A stretch of DNA of 64,000 bases, taken from Desulfobulbaceae bacterium (GTDB taxonomy: Bacteria > Desulfobacterota > Desulfobulbia > Desulfobulbales > Desulfobulbaceae). The stretch covers positions 14,882-78,881 of the forward strand of contig JAMJFO010000009.1 of NCBI GenBank assembly GCA_023544645.1, in the 5' to 3' direction. A program made the position numbers and the translations under genes. The notes under the pieces were generated by a model that made no database searches, was not told the DNA's origin, and worked only from the letters and a program-made list of their open reading frames with translations. Below are positions 27,897 to 36,572 of the stretch, in pieces. The number at the start of each line of letters is the position of its first letter. The first letter of the stretch is position 1.

Positions 27897-28676
27897 ATGA
27901 ATATTAAGGATTTGGAAAAGCTGCCCAACGAGGGGGCGGAGAATATCCCCTCCATTGAGCGGCGGGCCTTTCTCAAGGCCGGGTTGGCAATAACCGGGGT
28001 TTTTTTTGGCGGTTCGGTGCTGTCACTTACTTCAACACGGAATGCCCATGGCGCCCTGGGCGGAATGCCGCAGGCCAACAAGTTTCCCTACAGCCCTCAC
28101 TATTCGATGGTGATGAGGCAGAACCGCTGTATCGACTGCGAGCGTTGCAAGGAAGCCTGTGTCAAAACCAACAGTGTTCCCTCGTACGGATTCCGGACAA
28201 CAATTCTGGAGATCAACCGTCCGGCCGGGCCCGGCGAAATAGACCGGGATTTTATGCCGGTGCTCTGCAATCATTGCAACCGGCCTCCCTGTGTCCGGGT
28301 CTGTCCGACCAAGGCGACCTATAAGGACAAGAAGACCGGGATCGTTATGATGGACTATCCAAAATGTATCGGCTGCAAGACCTGCATGGCCGCCTGTCCG
28401 TATAATGCCAGGTATTTTAAAGAGGAAAACCGTGCTGTTGACAAGTGCAATTTCTGTTGGGATACCCGTATAAATCCCGAACTGGCCGCTAAAGGGAAAA
28501 AAGTGTACCAGGATACGGCCTGTGTCGAAGCCTGTCCTGCTGACGTGAGGGTTTTCGGCGATCTGGCTGATCCGAAAAGCAGGGTTTACAGGCTGGTCCA
28601 TAAGCAGGACACGGTTGTCTGGGTGCTTCGTCCCGAAACAGGCGCCCTCCCTAATGTATTTTACATGAATGACTAA
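27897..28676 (+). CDS. TAT-exported four-cluster ferredoxin subunit (DsrO/NrfC/ActB-like)
   Basis: About 259 residues. The N-terminus has a twin-arginine signal (ERRAFLKAGLAITG), so the folded protein is exported. Four [4Fe-4S] binding blocks follow: CIDCERCKEAC, CNHCNRPPCVRVCP, CIGCKTCMAACPY and CNFCW with CVEACP. Such subunits carry electrons between an NrfD membrane protein and a cytochrome or catalytic subunit. The ATG at 27897 has AAGGAGA seven bases upstream. The hexaheme cytochrome gene follows after 22 bases. No molybdopterin enzyme is nearby. Confidence 0.92.
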   Translation: MNIKDLEKLPNEGAENIPSIERRAFLKAGLAITGVFFGGSVLSLTSTRNAHGALGGMPQANKFPYSPHYSMVMRQNRCIDCERCKEACVKTNSVPSYGFRTTILEINRPAGPGEIDRDFMPVLCNHCNRPPCVRVCPTKATYKDKKTGIVMMDYPKCIGCKTCMAACPYNARYFKEENRAVDKCNFCWDTRINPELAAKGKKVYQDTACVEACPADVRVFGDLADPKSRVYRLVHKQDTVVWVLRPETGALPNVFYMND

Positions 28677-28698
28677 TCCCTGCGAGAGGTATGGAACA

Positions 28699-29382
28699 AT
28701 GAATTTGAGCAAGAAGGTATTATATACAATCGGGTTCCTTGTCAGTGTGGGACTTTTATTCTCGGTTGCCGGGGTGTCCGGTTCTACTCCGGCCGAGGAA
28801 GAGTACGATGAGGACACCTACGGCCCGAGTGAGTTGATGGTATGGAATACCCCGGTTCCCCGGGTTACGTTCAGCCACAAGGTGCATACCATGGATGCCG
28901 GGCTGGACTGTGATTCGTGTCATGACGATCTCTTTGAAATGGAGTCCGGCGCCGTAGTGGACAAGGGTGATTTTACCATGCAGTCATTCACTGACGGCAA
29001 TTACTGCGGCGCCTGTCATGACGGTGATATGGCTTTCAGTACCGACAGTCCGGATATGTGTTCCGCATGCCATTCCGCGCCTAATACCATCGTCTTTACC
29101 AAGCCGGTCAAGGCGGTTATCTTTGATCACAAGATGCATGTTGAAGATATGGGATTCAACTGCGGCGACTGCCATAGCGATTTGTTTAAGATGCATATTG
29201 GCTCGGCAGAGGAGAATCCCGATGCATTTATCATGGAAGCGCTGTACAATGGAGAATATTGCGGGGCCTGCCATGATGGTGACTCGGCATTTGCTTCGGA
29301 TACCCGCTGCACAACCTGCCATATCGGTGTCATGGGTTTTGACCGTCTTTTCGGGCATGGTGAAAAAAAGGGCGGACATTGA
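28699..29382 (+). CDS. Hexaheme cytochrome c with two tandem triheme c7-type domains
   Basis: About 227 residues with an N-terminal signal/anchor segment (VLYTIGFLVSVGLLFSVAG). Six CxxCH motifs occur in two repeats: CDSCH-CGACH-CSACH and CGDCH-CGACH-CTTCH. Each repeat shows FxHKxH, then (D/S)LFxM, then G-x-YCGACHDGDxAF, the pattern of the triheme c7-type domain (TIGR04257-like). It likely accepts or donates electrons to the ferredoxin subunit encoded just upstream and sits in the periplasm. It is the last gene before an 887-bp gap. Confidence 0.9.
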   Translation: MNLSKKVLYTIGFLVSVGLLFSVAGVSGSTPAEEEYDEDTYGPSELMVWNTPVPRVTFSHKVHTMDAGLDCDSCHDDLFEMESGAVVDKGDFTMQSFTDGNYCGACHDGDMAFSTDSPDMCSACHSAPNTIVFTKPVKAVIFDHKMHVEDMGFNCGDCHSDLFKMHIGSAEENPDAFIMEALYNGEYCGACHDGDSAFASDTRCTTCHIGVMGFDRLFGHGEKKGGH

Positions 29383-29465
29383 TGATGGACCCTGGCAGGA
29401 TAGCCGGCAGGACACCATTTCTCGTCGGTTTATTCTTGTAGCTTGATGTTATCCCATTGATATAT

Positions 29466-29499
29466 CCCATCCGGCCGGGTATTGTTTCGGCCGGATGGG
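29466..29499 (+). terminator. Strong hairpin after the hexaheme cytochrome gene
   Basis: CCCATCCGGCCG pairs perfectly with CGGCCGGATGGG around a 10-base loop, 83 bases after the cytochrome stop. There is no U tract, so it may act as a 3' stabiliser or a non-canonical terminator. Confidence 0.5.
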
Positions 29500-29871
29500 A
29501 GCCATACGCGTGGTATCTGTGTGATGGTCCCATTGGAGTTTTCGACTCTTACTTTCCCTCTGTTGTTTCCTTATTTAATTACAATTCTCATTGTCAGGTT
29601 TTACCTGCCATGTTGCAGGTATGTCTGGTCAAGTAATCTTCCACCTCTTGTTTTCATGATTTTCCGCCACCACTGATATCCACGTCTCCATTTGTCCTTG
29701 AACATTACCGGATGAAAGGCAGGCAACAGGCCACGATGCCTGCGCCCTGATCTCCATATTCCATGGGTAGGGGCAAAGATTTTTCCTCAGACCTGCCTGT
29801 CAGGGGAAGAATTTTGCGTCCGATGCTACCTATCTTTTCGTTTTTGTTTCCTTTTTTTGACGTTGTTAACT

Positions 29872-29887
29872 CGTGCAGATCTGCACG
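29872..29887. promoter_or_regulatory. 16-bp perfect palindrome
   Basis: CGTGCAGATCTGCACG is self-complementary. It lies in the gap upstream of the second module and could be an operator for a dimeric regulator. Confidence 0.35.
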
Positions 29888-30269
29888 GTGATGCTGGGAA
29901 GTTCGCATGCCTGCCTTTCCATTTCATTTATTCATCTTCTTCCGTGAGCAGTAACCACGCTGTTTCACGTTGTTTTTTCCTTGAAGTCACTGGTAGTGTC
30001 GGGATAACAGGGGGTGGGCTCAAAATGTGCCATTCGCCGGTGGCTGAAAAAGCATATTTTGCGCCCAGTTTGCAATTAACTTGACAATGGCTATTGCCTG
30101 TAAGACTTGGATATGAATTATTGTACATAATATTTATAACGTTTTGTTGAGGGTTTAGCTGCTGAGGTTGTTTTTTATGCGTTTAATGCGCCAGATTGGC
30201 ATGCGCCTTGCGATAGAAAGGGCGAATGAGATAAAAGCTGTCGAGACAAGGACGCAAAAGGAGACCCAG

Positions 30270-30503
30270 ATGAGAGCTTTAGACCATACACATGCAGGAC
30301 ATCACGGAAGCGAAGCGCAGGTTTCATTATGCAAAAGTATCAGTAGCAGAATTGCACAGTTCAGCGAAACAATCTGGCTCTGCATAACCTTTCTGCTGTT
30401 CATCGTTATGGGGCCGTTCTCAGTAATAGCTGTAGTGTACGGACTCTGGGCATTGGCCACCGGTGAACATAAGGAAAGAATGGTTGAGCCTTCAAGCTGT
30501 TAG
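30270..30503 (+). CDS. Small single-span membrane protein (module 2)
   Basis: 77 residues. His-rich start (DHTHAGHHGS), then an amphipathic stretch and one transmembrane helix (IWLCITFLLFIVMGPFSVIA) and a short charged tail ending in Cys. The ATG at 30270 has AAAGGAG six bases upstream; the frame extends further upstream without a good site. It lies 42 bp before the second NrfD gene, as the 38-residue membrane protein precedes the first, although the two small proteins are not obviously similar in sequence. Confidence 0.65.
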   Translation: MRALDHTHAGHHGSEAQVSLCKSISSRIAQFSETIWLCITFLLFIVMGPFSVIAVVYGLWALATGEHKERMVEPSSC

Positions 30504-30545
30504 GTTTCAGTATCAGGGATAACAAGACAAACAATGGAGGAAAAA

Positions 30546-31727
30546 ATGACAAACGGATTTTCAATTACTGCCACGGCTGAACCCGAAGTATCGACATCGG
30601 GAACCAAAACACTGACCCTGCTTTTTGTACTGATGGCATTGGCAGGCATCAGTGCCGGCCTGTACGGGTTTTACGCGGGTCACCATAACGTATATAACAA
30701 CACACGGGAAATGCCCTGGGGGATCCTGATCTCCAGTTACGCTTTTTTTGCGATCACCTCTACCGGGCTCTGTGTACTGGCAGCGATCAGTCACATTTTC
30801 GGCGGCAATAAAATGGCGCCCCTGGCAAACAGGATGGTCTGGCTTTCCCTGATCACGATCATCGGCGGTTTTACCCTGATCGGCCTGGAACTGGAAAGCC
30901 CCTGGAGAATGGCCATTTACAATATCACCTCTCCCAATCCCACGTCAAATATCTGGTGGATGGGCACTCTGTACGGAATGGCCGTTGCCATGATGATCGT
31001 TGAGTTTTTCCTTATCCTGACCAGGCAATATAAACTGGCAATTGCCCTTGGTGTCATCGGCGCCCTTGCAGAGATAGCGGCAAACACCAATCTTGGCGCG
31101 GTTTTTTCAACCCTGTCCGGCCGCCCCTTCTGGTACGGTTCGCAGCTCCCGATCTTTTTCCTGGGAAATGCCTTCATGGCCGGCGCCGCAGCAGCGATTA
31201 TGTTCACCCACTACGCCTATGTCATCCGCGGTAGAAAAATGGATTCAAACACCTTTGAAGGTGTCCAGTGCGCAGGCAAGGTGCTGGCCCTGATGCTGGT
31301 CCTGATTACGGTTGCCAGCTCCTGGCGGATCATCTCCTACTTTGTCGGTGGAGCCGAAGGCGGACGGATGGCTGCTGAAGCGCTTCTGCGTGGCCCGCTG
31401 GCGACAAATTTCTGGATCTTTGAAATCACCGTAGGCCTGGCGCTGCCCCTCCTGCTGCTGGTAGTCACGCGCATGCAAAGTGCTGCCGCGATGTCTGCCG
31501 CCTCGCTGATGACCCTGGTTGGACTGTTTGCCAGAACCTATAATACGGTTGTTGCCGGACAGATTGTACCCACCGTTACAGGAACCACCAACTACCCCGC
31601 AGCGCTCAGCTACTCACCTTCCATTGCTGAGATCATGCTGGTAATGGCCGGGGTTGGTGTAGTCGGCGCAGCATTTCTCCTGGGGGAAAGATTCTTCGGT
31701 CGGGCTTACGCGCTTGGCGATCATTGA
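30546..31727 (+). CDS. NrfD/PsrC-family membrane subunit (module 2)
   Basis: About 393 residues, roughly ten transmembrane helices, and clear paralogy with the product of 24028-25221: both contain ESPWRMAIYN/ENPWRMAIYN, NPTSNIWWMGTLYG and NLGAVF segments. Start at 30546 follows GGAGG five bases upstream. It could be an alternative quinone-reactive subunit for the same ferredoxin and cytochrome, or part of a second complex whose other subunits lie elsewhere. Confidence 0.9.
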   Translation: MTNGFSITATAEPEVSTSGTKTLTLLFVLMALAGISAGLYGFYAGHHNVYNNTREMPWGILISSYAFFAITSTGLCVLAAISHIFGGNKMAPLANRMVWLSLITIIGGFTLIGLELESPWRMAIYNITSPNPTSNIWWMGTLYGMAVAMMIVEFFLILTRQYKLAIALGVIGALAEIAANTNLGAVFSTLSGRPFWYGSQLPIFFLGNAFMAGAAAAIMFTHYAYVIRGRKMDSNTFEGVQCAGKVLALMLVLITVASSWRIISYFVGGAEGGRMAAEALLRGPLATNFWIFEITVGLALPLLLLVVTRMQSAAAMSAASLMTLVGLFARTYNTVVAGQIVPTVTGTTNYPAALSYSPSIAEIMLVMAGVGVVGAAFLLGERFFGRAYALGDH

Positions 31728-31754
31728 TCAGACGTTGAATTCCAGGTAATTGAC

Positions 31755-31781
31755 GCGGGAGGGCTGCATAAGCCCTCTCGC
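31755..31781 (+). other. Intercistronic hairpin between nrfD-2 and merR-2
   Basis: GCGGGAGGGCT pairs with AGCCCTCTCGC (one G-U pair) around a five-base loop. It matches in position the hairpin at 25232-25264 but not in sequence. Confidence 0.6.
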
Positions 31782-31806
31782 AAACACAGGATAAAAGAGG
31801 TTCAAG

Positions 31807-32175
31807 ATGGTAAACGAAAAAAAAGCAATCTTCACCATAGGCGTGGCTGCGCAGATGCTTGAAGTACATCCGAGAACCCTCCGAATTTACGAGCAGGAAC
31901 AGTTGATCAAGCCGATGCGTAAGGGGAAATGGCGCTACTACACGATGAATGATGTGAAGTGGATCGAATGCTTAAGGGAAATGATCCATGAACACGGGAT
32001 TTCCATCGCCGCCATTAAAAAACTTCTCCAGTATACGCCCTGTTGGAATATCTCTGACTGCCCCTTTGAGAAGCGCAAGGAATGTACGGCGTTCATGTCG
32101 AATGGTCTTGTGCCGAGAAGGATGGAGGACGTCAAGCCGCAACGTGTGGCGCGGGTGGATTGGAAAGTCGCTTAG
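31807..32175 (+). CDS. MerR-family regulator with Cys motif (module 2)
   Basis: 122 residues, a paralogue of the regulator at 25289. The winged helix reads TIGVAAQMLEVHPRTLRIYE. It is followed by PCWNISDCPFEKRKEC, conserving the PCW-x4-CP-x5-C arrangement. That conservation in two diverged copies suggests the cysteines are functional, perhaps for redox or metal sensing. Ribosome site GAGG lies upstream. The gene ends its transcript at a strong terminator 42 bp later. Confidence 0.86.
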   Translation: MVNEKKAIFTIGVAAQMLEVHPRTLRIYEQEQLIKPMRKGKWRYYTMNDVKWIECLREMIHEHGISIAAIKKLLQYTPCWNISDCPFEKRKECTAFMSNGLVPRRMEDVKPQRVARVDWKVA

Positions 32176-32216
32176 GACAAAACAGCTCCGGCAGCGTATC
32201 GAAGCGGTAACAATAA

Positions 32217-32258
32217 AGCGGGCAGCAGTCGGGATTTCCCTACTGCTGCCCGCTTTTT
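32217..32258 (+). terminator. Rho-independent terminator after merR-2
   Basis: AGCGGGCAGCAGT pairs perfectly with ACTGCTGCCCGCT (13 bp) and is followed by TTTT. A near-perfect canonical terminator. Confidence 0.92.
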
Positions 32259-32559
32259 GCTGTAATGACCCCCAAGGTTTGTGTATCCTTATAACCGGGA
32301 CAAGCGTTCAGCCGCGCTTGGAGCCTGCGCTTTCCCTCTGCACATCTGCGGGGCTGCTGTGACCACCATTGGACAAGTGTTTGCCTGCTTCAATGTGGAT
32401 ACTCGCGGGGCAGGCAGCCACGGATGGCCCTTTTGCAAACTTATATAGCTGTTACAGGGCGGCGCTGGTCAGCGAAAGATGCCTGCCCGCTATACATCAG
32501 GTAAGCGGGCAGGTCGGTGGATGACAGAAAAAATGGGGCGGCCGGTGACCGCGTATTAC
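32259..32559. other. Structured 300-bp gap, possible non-coding RNA
   Basis: No open frame here is convincing. A second hairpin (CCTGCCCGCT 32482-32491 / AGCGGGCAGG 32504-32513) lies near the AMIN gene's stop codon. The segment between the two hairpins is GC-rich and has several short complementary stretches. I could not match it to 6S, SRP, RNase P or tmRNA from memory. Confidence 0.35.
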
Positions 32560-33732
32560 TCAATTGCTCTGGGTTGAGATTTTGTTGCCCGCTTTGTTGA
32601 TGATCATCATGAATATCTTGTCATCCTTGAAGAAGATCTGCTGCAGGTCGTAATTGTTTCCCGGAACCAGTTCCAGAACCACCCGGATGTTATTGGGGTT
32701 CTCATACCTGCCGATCTTGATATTCTTGACATATCGGCCGTCTACATCAACCATGTCCTGCACTTCGCTGTCGGCGCTGGCGTTTTTGAAAAAACAGACA
32801 ATGCGGGGGATGTCCTCTTCAATACCGAAAACCACCGGCGGATGAAAACCGTTGAGTTTGAAGCTGATCATTTCTCCGCGATTGGATTTGGGGTCGAATT
32901 CAATGGAGTGGAGTACAGGCGCCTCGGTATCAGCCTCTTCTGGTTCGCGCACCCCGACTTCCGACATGGGCTGGATAACAGTGGCCTCGTCTACGGGAGT
33001 TGCAAGGCTTTCCGATGGGCTGGTTGATGGAGGAATGGTGGAAACCCGGGGAGATTCCTCCTGCGGGGCCGGTGTTTCAGTGATCTCCGGTACTGTCGCC
33101 TGCACCGGCTCCGGCTCCGGCCCGGCAGCTTCAGCCGGTTGTTCGGTAATTATCGTTTCAGGTTGCGCGGGAATTTCTTCCTTTTCCCGGGGCTCCATAG
33201 TTGGTTTCGGTTTTGCAGGCTGGGCGGGCTTCTCCGCCACAACAGGATCCGGGGGCTGCACAGGAGGGGATTTCGGCTCCGGCGCCGACTTGGCGGCAAC
33301 GAAATCCGGTTCGGCTCCGGCAGGATACAGGGTGATGACAAGCGTATTGGTATCTTGATCAAAATCCTGCCTGAAGTCCATTTTCCGGTTGGCAATCAGG
33401 TCAAAAACAACCCGGGTTTTGGATTCCGGCCCTTTATGATATGCATATCTGATCTGTTTGATAAAATTTCCATTGGCAGGAATGCGATTTTTTACTCTAT
33501 TGGCCGGGGCTGTATCGGCAAAGTCAAAATAAACCCTGGGGTTGTCTCCCGGCAGGGCCTTGCCGGTCGGCAGGTACGGGCCATTCAGTTGAAAAATAAC
33601 CTGATCAGCGGTGGGAGAGGGTGATTCGAACCGGATATCGTTGATCATCGGGGCTGCTGATGCTTCTGTGAGGCTTGTACAGAAAAACAGTACGGCCACG
33701 GTAAGGATGGCTGCCAAACTTTCTTTTTTCAT
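32560..33732 (-). CDS. Exported AMIN-domain protein
   Basis: About 390 residues. A signal peptide (MKKESLAAILTVAVLFFCTS) is followed by an AMIN-type beta domain (~25-140), a long Pro/Glu/Ala-rich linker (~145-275) and a second AMIN-like domain (~280-385). AMIN domains target periplasmic proteins to cell-wall or secretin assemblies, as in AmiC or PilQ. No catalytic amidase or secretin domain is attached. An ATG four codons upstream (33744) is possible. Divergent from the radical SAM gene. Confidence 0.82.
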   Translation of the reverse strand: MKKESLAAILTVAVLFFCTSLTEASAAPMINDIRFESPSPTADQVIFQLNGPYLPTGKALPGDNPRVYFDFADTAPANRVKNRIPANGNFIKQIRYAYHKGPESKTRVVFDLIANRKMDFRQDFDQDTNTLVITLYPAGAEPDFVAAKSAPEPKSPPVQPPDPVVAEKPAQPAKPKPTMEPREKEEIPAQPETIITEQPAEAAGPEPEPVQATVPEITETPAPQEESPRVSTIPPSTSPSESLATPVDEATVIQPMSEVGVREPEEADTEAPVLHSIEFDPKSNRGEMISFKLNGFHPPVVFGIEEDIPRIVCFFKNASADSEVQDMVDVDGRYVKNIKIGRYENPNNIRVVLELVPGNNYDLQQIFFKDDKIFMMIINKAGNKISTQSN

Positions 33733-33888
33733 CTGGTGTCTCATAAGCTTGCTGACGTAATTCGTTATATTGACTAAGGTCCTTGTTGATTACAAAACTG
33801 TCTTCTCTTATTTTGCATACATTGCTTGACCTTGAAATGTCAAGATATTTCAATAGAATGCCTGACTTTGAACCCTGGTGGTTATCTT

Positions 33889-36429
33889 ATGTATTTATCT
33901 GAAACCCTTGAGCAAATCCTGCCGCTGGTCAGGAAACCGGGAAGATATACCGGTGGGGAGCTGCACGCGTCAGCAAAGGACTGGCAGGAGACGGATGTCC
34001 GTTTTGCCCTTGTTTTTCCCGATCTGTACGAGATCGGGATGTCCCATTACGGCCTGCAGATTCTTTACCATATTCTCAATGCCGATGATCAAACCCTGGC
34101 TGAACGGTGCTACTGTCCTGATATCGATATGGAGCGGGAGCTGCGGCGCCACGCCATGCAGCTCTTCTCTCTTGAATCGCGCAGGCCGCTGGGTGATTTT
34201 GACGTCATCGGCATAACTCTTCCCTATGAACTCTGCTACACGAACATCCTGACCATTCTCGATCTTGCGGGTCTGCCGTTCCGTTCACAGGAGCGTGGGC
34301 AGGAATCTCCGCTGATCATCGGCGGCGGTTCCTGCGGCATGAATCCCGAGCCTGTGGCCGATTTTTTTGATGCCATTGTCCTGGGCGACGGCGAAGAGGT
34401 TATTGTGGACATTGCCCACACAATTCGGCGGGCCAAAAAAACAGGTCTGGAAAGAAAGGAACTCCTCGGCGAACTGGCCGAAATCGAGGGGGTTTATGTG
34501 CCTTCCTTTTTCGCGCCTCACTACGCGGGGGCGGAACTGGTGGCCATGGAGCCGCTCCGGCCCGGCGGCAAACCGGTCCGCCGCCGGATCCTGCCAGGGC
34601 TTCCAGGTCCGGAGGAAAGGGGGAAGCCGCTGGTTCCCATTGTCAGGCCGATCCATGATCGGCTGGGCATCGAGATCGCCCGCGGCTGCACCAGGGGATG
34701 CCGTTTCTGCCAGGCCGGGATCATTTACCGCCCGGTTCGCGAACGGTCCATTGATGACATCATGACCATTGCCGAACAGGATATCGGCAGCAGCGGTTTT
34801 GAGGAGCTGGCCCTGTTGTCGCTCTCATCGGGAGATTACTCCTGCCTGCCGGAACTGATGGTCAGGCTGATGAACCGCTTCGCCGATCAGTATGTCTCGG
34901 TATCCATGCCCTCGATGCGGGTGGGCACCCTGACCCCGGAGATCATGGACCAGATCAAGAGGGTACGCAAGACCGGCTTCACTGTAGCGCCGGAAGCGGG
35001 AACCGACCGGCTCCGGGAGGTGATCAACAAGGGCATCAGCGAGGCCGATCTGTTGGACACCTGCCGCAACGCTTTTGCCATGGGCTGGAAGCTGATCAAA
35101 CTTTATTTTATGATCGGTCTGCCCACGGAAACAGGGGAGGATGTCGAGGCCATTGTCGATCTTGCCAGCAAAGCCAGGAATGAAGCAGGCTCTCTGGCCG
35201 GGCGGGTGCAGATCAACGTCAGCGTCGGCACTTTTGTTCCCAAGCCGCACACGCCTTTTCAGTGGGAGCGTCAACTCACCCTGGCCGAGTCCCGGGAAAG
35301 GATCCATCGTCTTAAAAGCATACTGCCCCGCAAAGGATTCAAGCTCAAATGGCATGATCCGGACCAGAGTTTCATGGAGGGAGTTTTTTCCCGCGGCGAC
35401 CGGCGGTTGTCAACCCTCATTGAACAGGCCTGGAAGTCAGGCGTCCGTCTGGACGGCTGGTCCGAGCATTATCGACTGGAAAACTGGCAGCGGGCCGCCG
35501 AGACATGCGGCATGGACCTTGATATGTACCTGCAGGCAAGAAACCCGGAAAAACCGCTGCCCTGGGACCACCTGGACTGCGGGGTGGACAGGGATTTCCT
35601 GGTGCGGGAATATCATAATGGGCTGAACAGGGTCTATACACCTGACTGCCGCACCCGGGGCTGCCAGAAATGCGGCCTGTGTGATTTCAAAACCATTTAT
35701 CCCGTGGTGCACAGCGCGGACAGGCCCCCGGCTGTAAAAGATGGGTATCCGTCCATTGAAAAAACCAGAGCAGGGAATCAGGACAGGGTTTTTTCCTGCC
35801 GGGTTCATTATACCAGGTTGGGAGACAGCCGCTTCTTCGGTCATCTCGAAATTCTCCAGCTTGTTTTCCGGGCCCTGACCCGGGCCGGAGTCCACGTTCT
35901 CTACTCCCAGGGCTTTAATCCTTCGCCCCGGGTGTCCTTCAGCCCTGCCCTGTCGGTGGGAGTGGAGAGTGAATGCGAATATTTTGACCTGGATCTGCCA
36001 CGGCCCATGACCAACCAGGCAGAGGTTGCCGCCCGCCTGAACATGGAGCTGCCGCCAGGAATGCGGGTGACCGGAATAGGCATAAAGCCGGAAAGGGAGC
36101 CGGAGGCGCTGCTCGTTGACTATAGCGTCACCCCGGTCAACGCGCTTTCAAGCAAACAGCGGGAAAGCATTGCCCGGTTCCTGGCGGGTGAACATCATCT
36201 TGTGGAGCGGGTGCGCAAGAACAGGAAAAAACAACTTGATATACGGCCGCTGGTCCATTCGCTCGAAACAGAAGACCGCGCCCTGACCATGACCCTTATC
36301 AGCGTGCAGGGGAAAGCAGGGATAAATCCCAAGGATATTCTCAGAGAGGTTGTCGGCCTGTCCGAGGAGGAGGTGCTGCTGGCCCGCATTAAAAAAAACA
36401 GGGTCGCTATTTTTCCTGCTAATGCTTGA
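33889..36429 (+). CDS. B12-binding-type radical SAM protein fused to a DUF2344 domain
   Basis: About 846 residues, corresponding to the TIGR03960 radical SAM protein fused to a C-terminal TIGR03936/DUF2344 domain. The N-terminal ~230 residues form a cobalamin-binding-like region. The radical SAM cluster is RGCTRGCRFCQAG (Cys ~267, 271, 274). The last ~220 residues, from HYTRLGDSRFFGHLE onward, are the DUF2344 part. Substrate is not established for the family; it often neighbours ribonuclease G and ribosomal protein genes, which suggested an RNA or translation role. Those neighbours are absent here. The MYLSETLEQIL start at 33889 is preferred over 33826 by homology to the family start. Confidence 0.88.
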   Translation: MYLSETLEQILPLVRKPGRYTGGELHASAKDWQETDVRFALVFPDLYEIGMSHYGLQILYHILNADDQTLAERCYCPDIDMERELRRHAMQLFSLESRRPLGDFDVIGITLPYELCYTNILTILDLAGLPFRSQERGQESPLIIGGGSCGMNPEPVADFFDAIVLGDGEEVIVDIAHTIRRAKKTGLERKELLGELAEIEGVYVPSFFAPHYAGAELVAMEPLRPGGKPVRRRILPGLPGPEERGKPLVPIVRPIHDRLGIEIARGCTRGCRFCQAGIIYRPVRERSIDDIMTIAEQDIGSSGFEELALLSLSSGDYSCLPELMVRLMNRFADQYVSVSMPSMRVGTLTPEIMDQIKRVRKTGFTVAPEAGTDRLREVINKGISEADLLDTCRNAFAMGWKLIKLYFMIGLPTETGEDVEAIVDLASKARNEAGSLAGRVQINVSVGTFVPKPHTPFQWERQLTLAESRERIHRLKSILPRKGFKLKWHDPDQSFMEGVFSRGDRRLSTLIEQAWKSGVRLDGWSEHYRLENWQRAAETCGMDLDMYLQARNPEKPLPWDHLDCGVDRDFLVREYHNGLNRVYTPDCRTRGCQKCGLCDFKTIYPVVHSADRPPAVKDGYPSIEKTRAGNQDRVFSCRVHYTRLGDSRFFGHLEILQLVFRALTRAGVHVLYSQGFNPSPRVSFSPALSVGVESECEYFDLDLPRPMTNQAEVAARLNMELPPGMRVTGIGIKPEREPEALLVDYSVTPVNALSSKQRESIARFLAGEHHLVERVRKNRKKQLDIRPLVHSLETEDRALTMTLISVQGKAGINPKDILREVVGLSEEEVLLARIKKNRVAIFPANA

Positions 36430-36572
36430 GTTGTCTGCGGAAATTATGGTATGAGTTTCTGGGATGTTTGTGCGTAAGTCCGGATGGCCGATGATTTTTT
36501 CAGGACCGGCTGTCCTTTAATTGTATGTAACTATTCAGCTTAATGCCGGAAATGACACAAACCACCAAGCCG

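Larger units (their letters stand above)
29383..30269. other. Long non-coding gap between the cytochrome and the second NrfD module
   Basis: About 890 bp without a supportable gene on either strand. It contains a 12-bp GC-rich hairpin (29466-29499) and a 16-bp palindrome (29872-29887), then an AT-rich stretch before 30270 with a TTGACA (30080-30085) lacking a well-spaced -10. The length suggests regulatory or untranslated RNA content. Confidence 0.5.
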
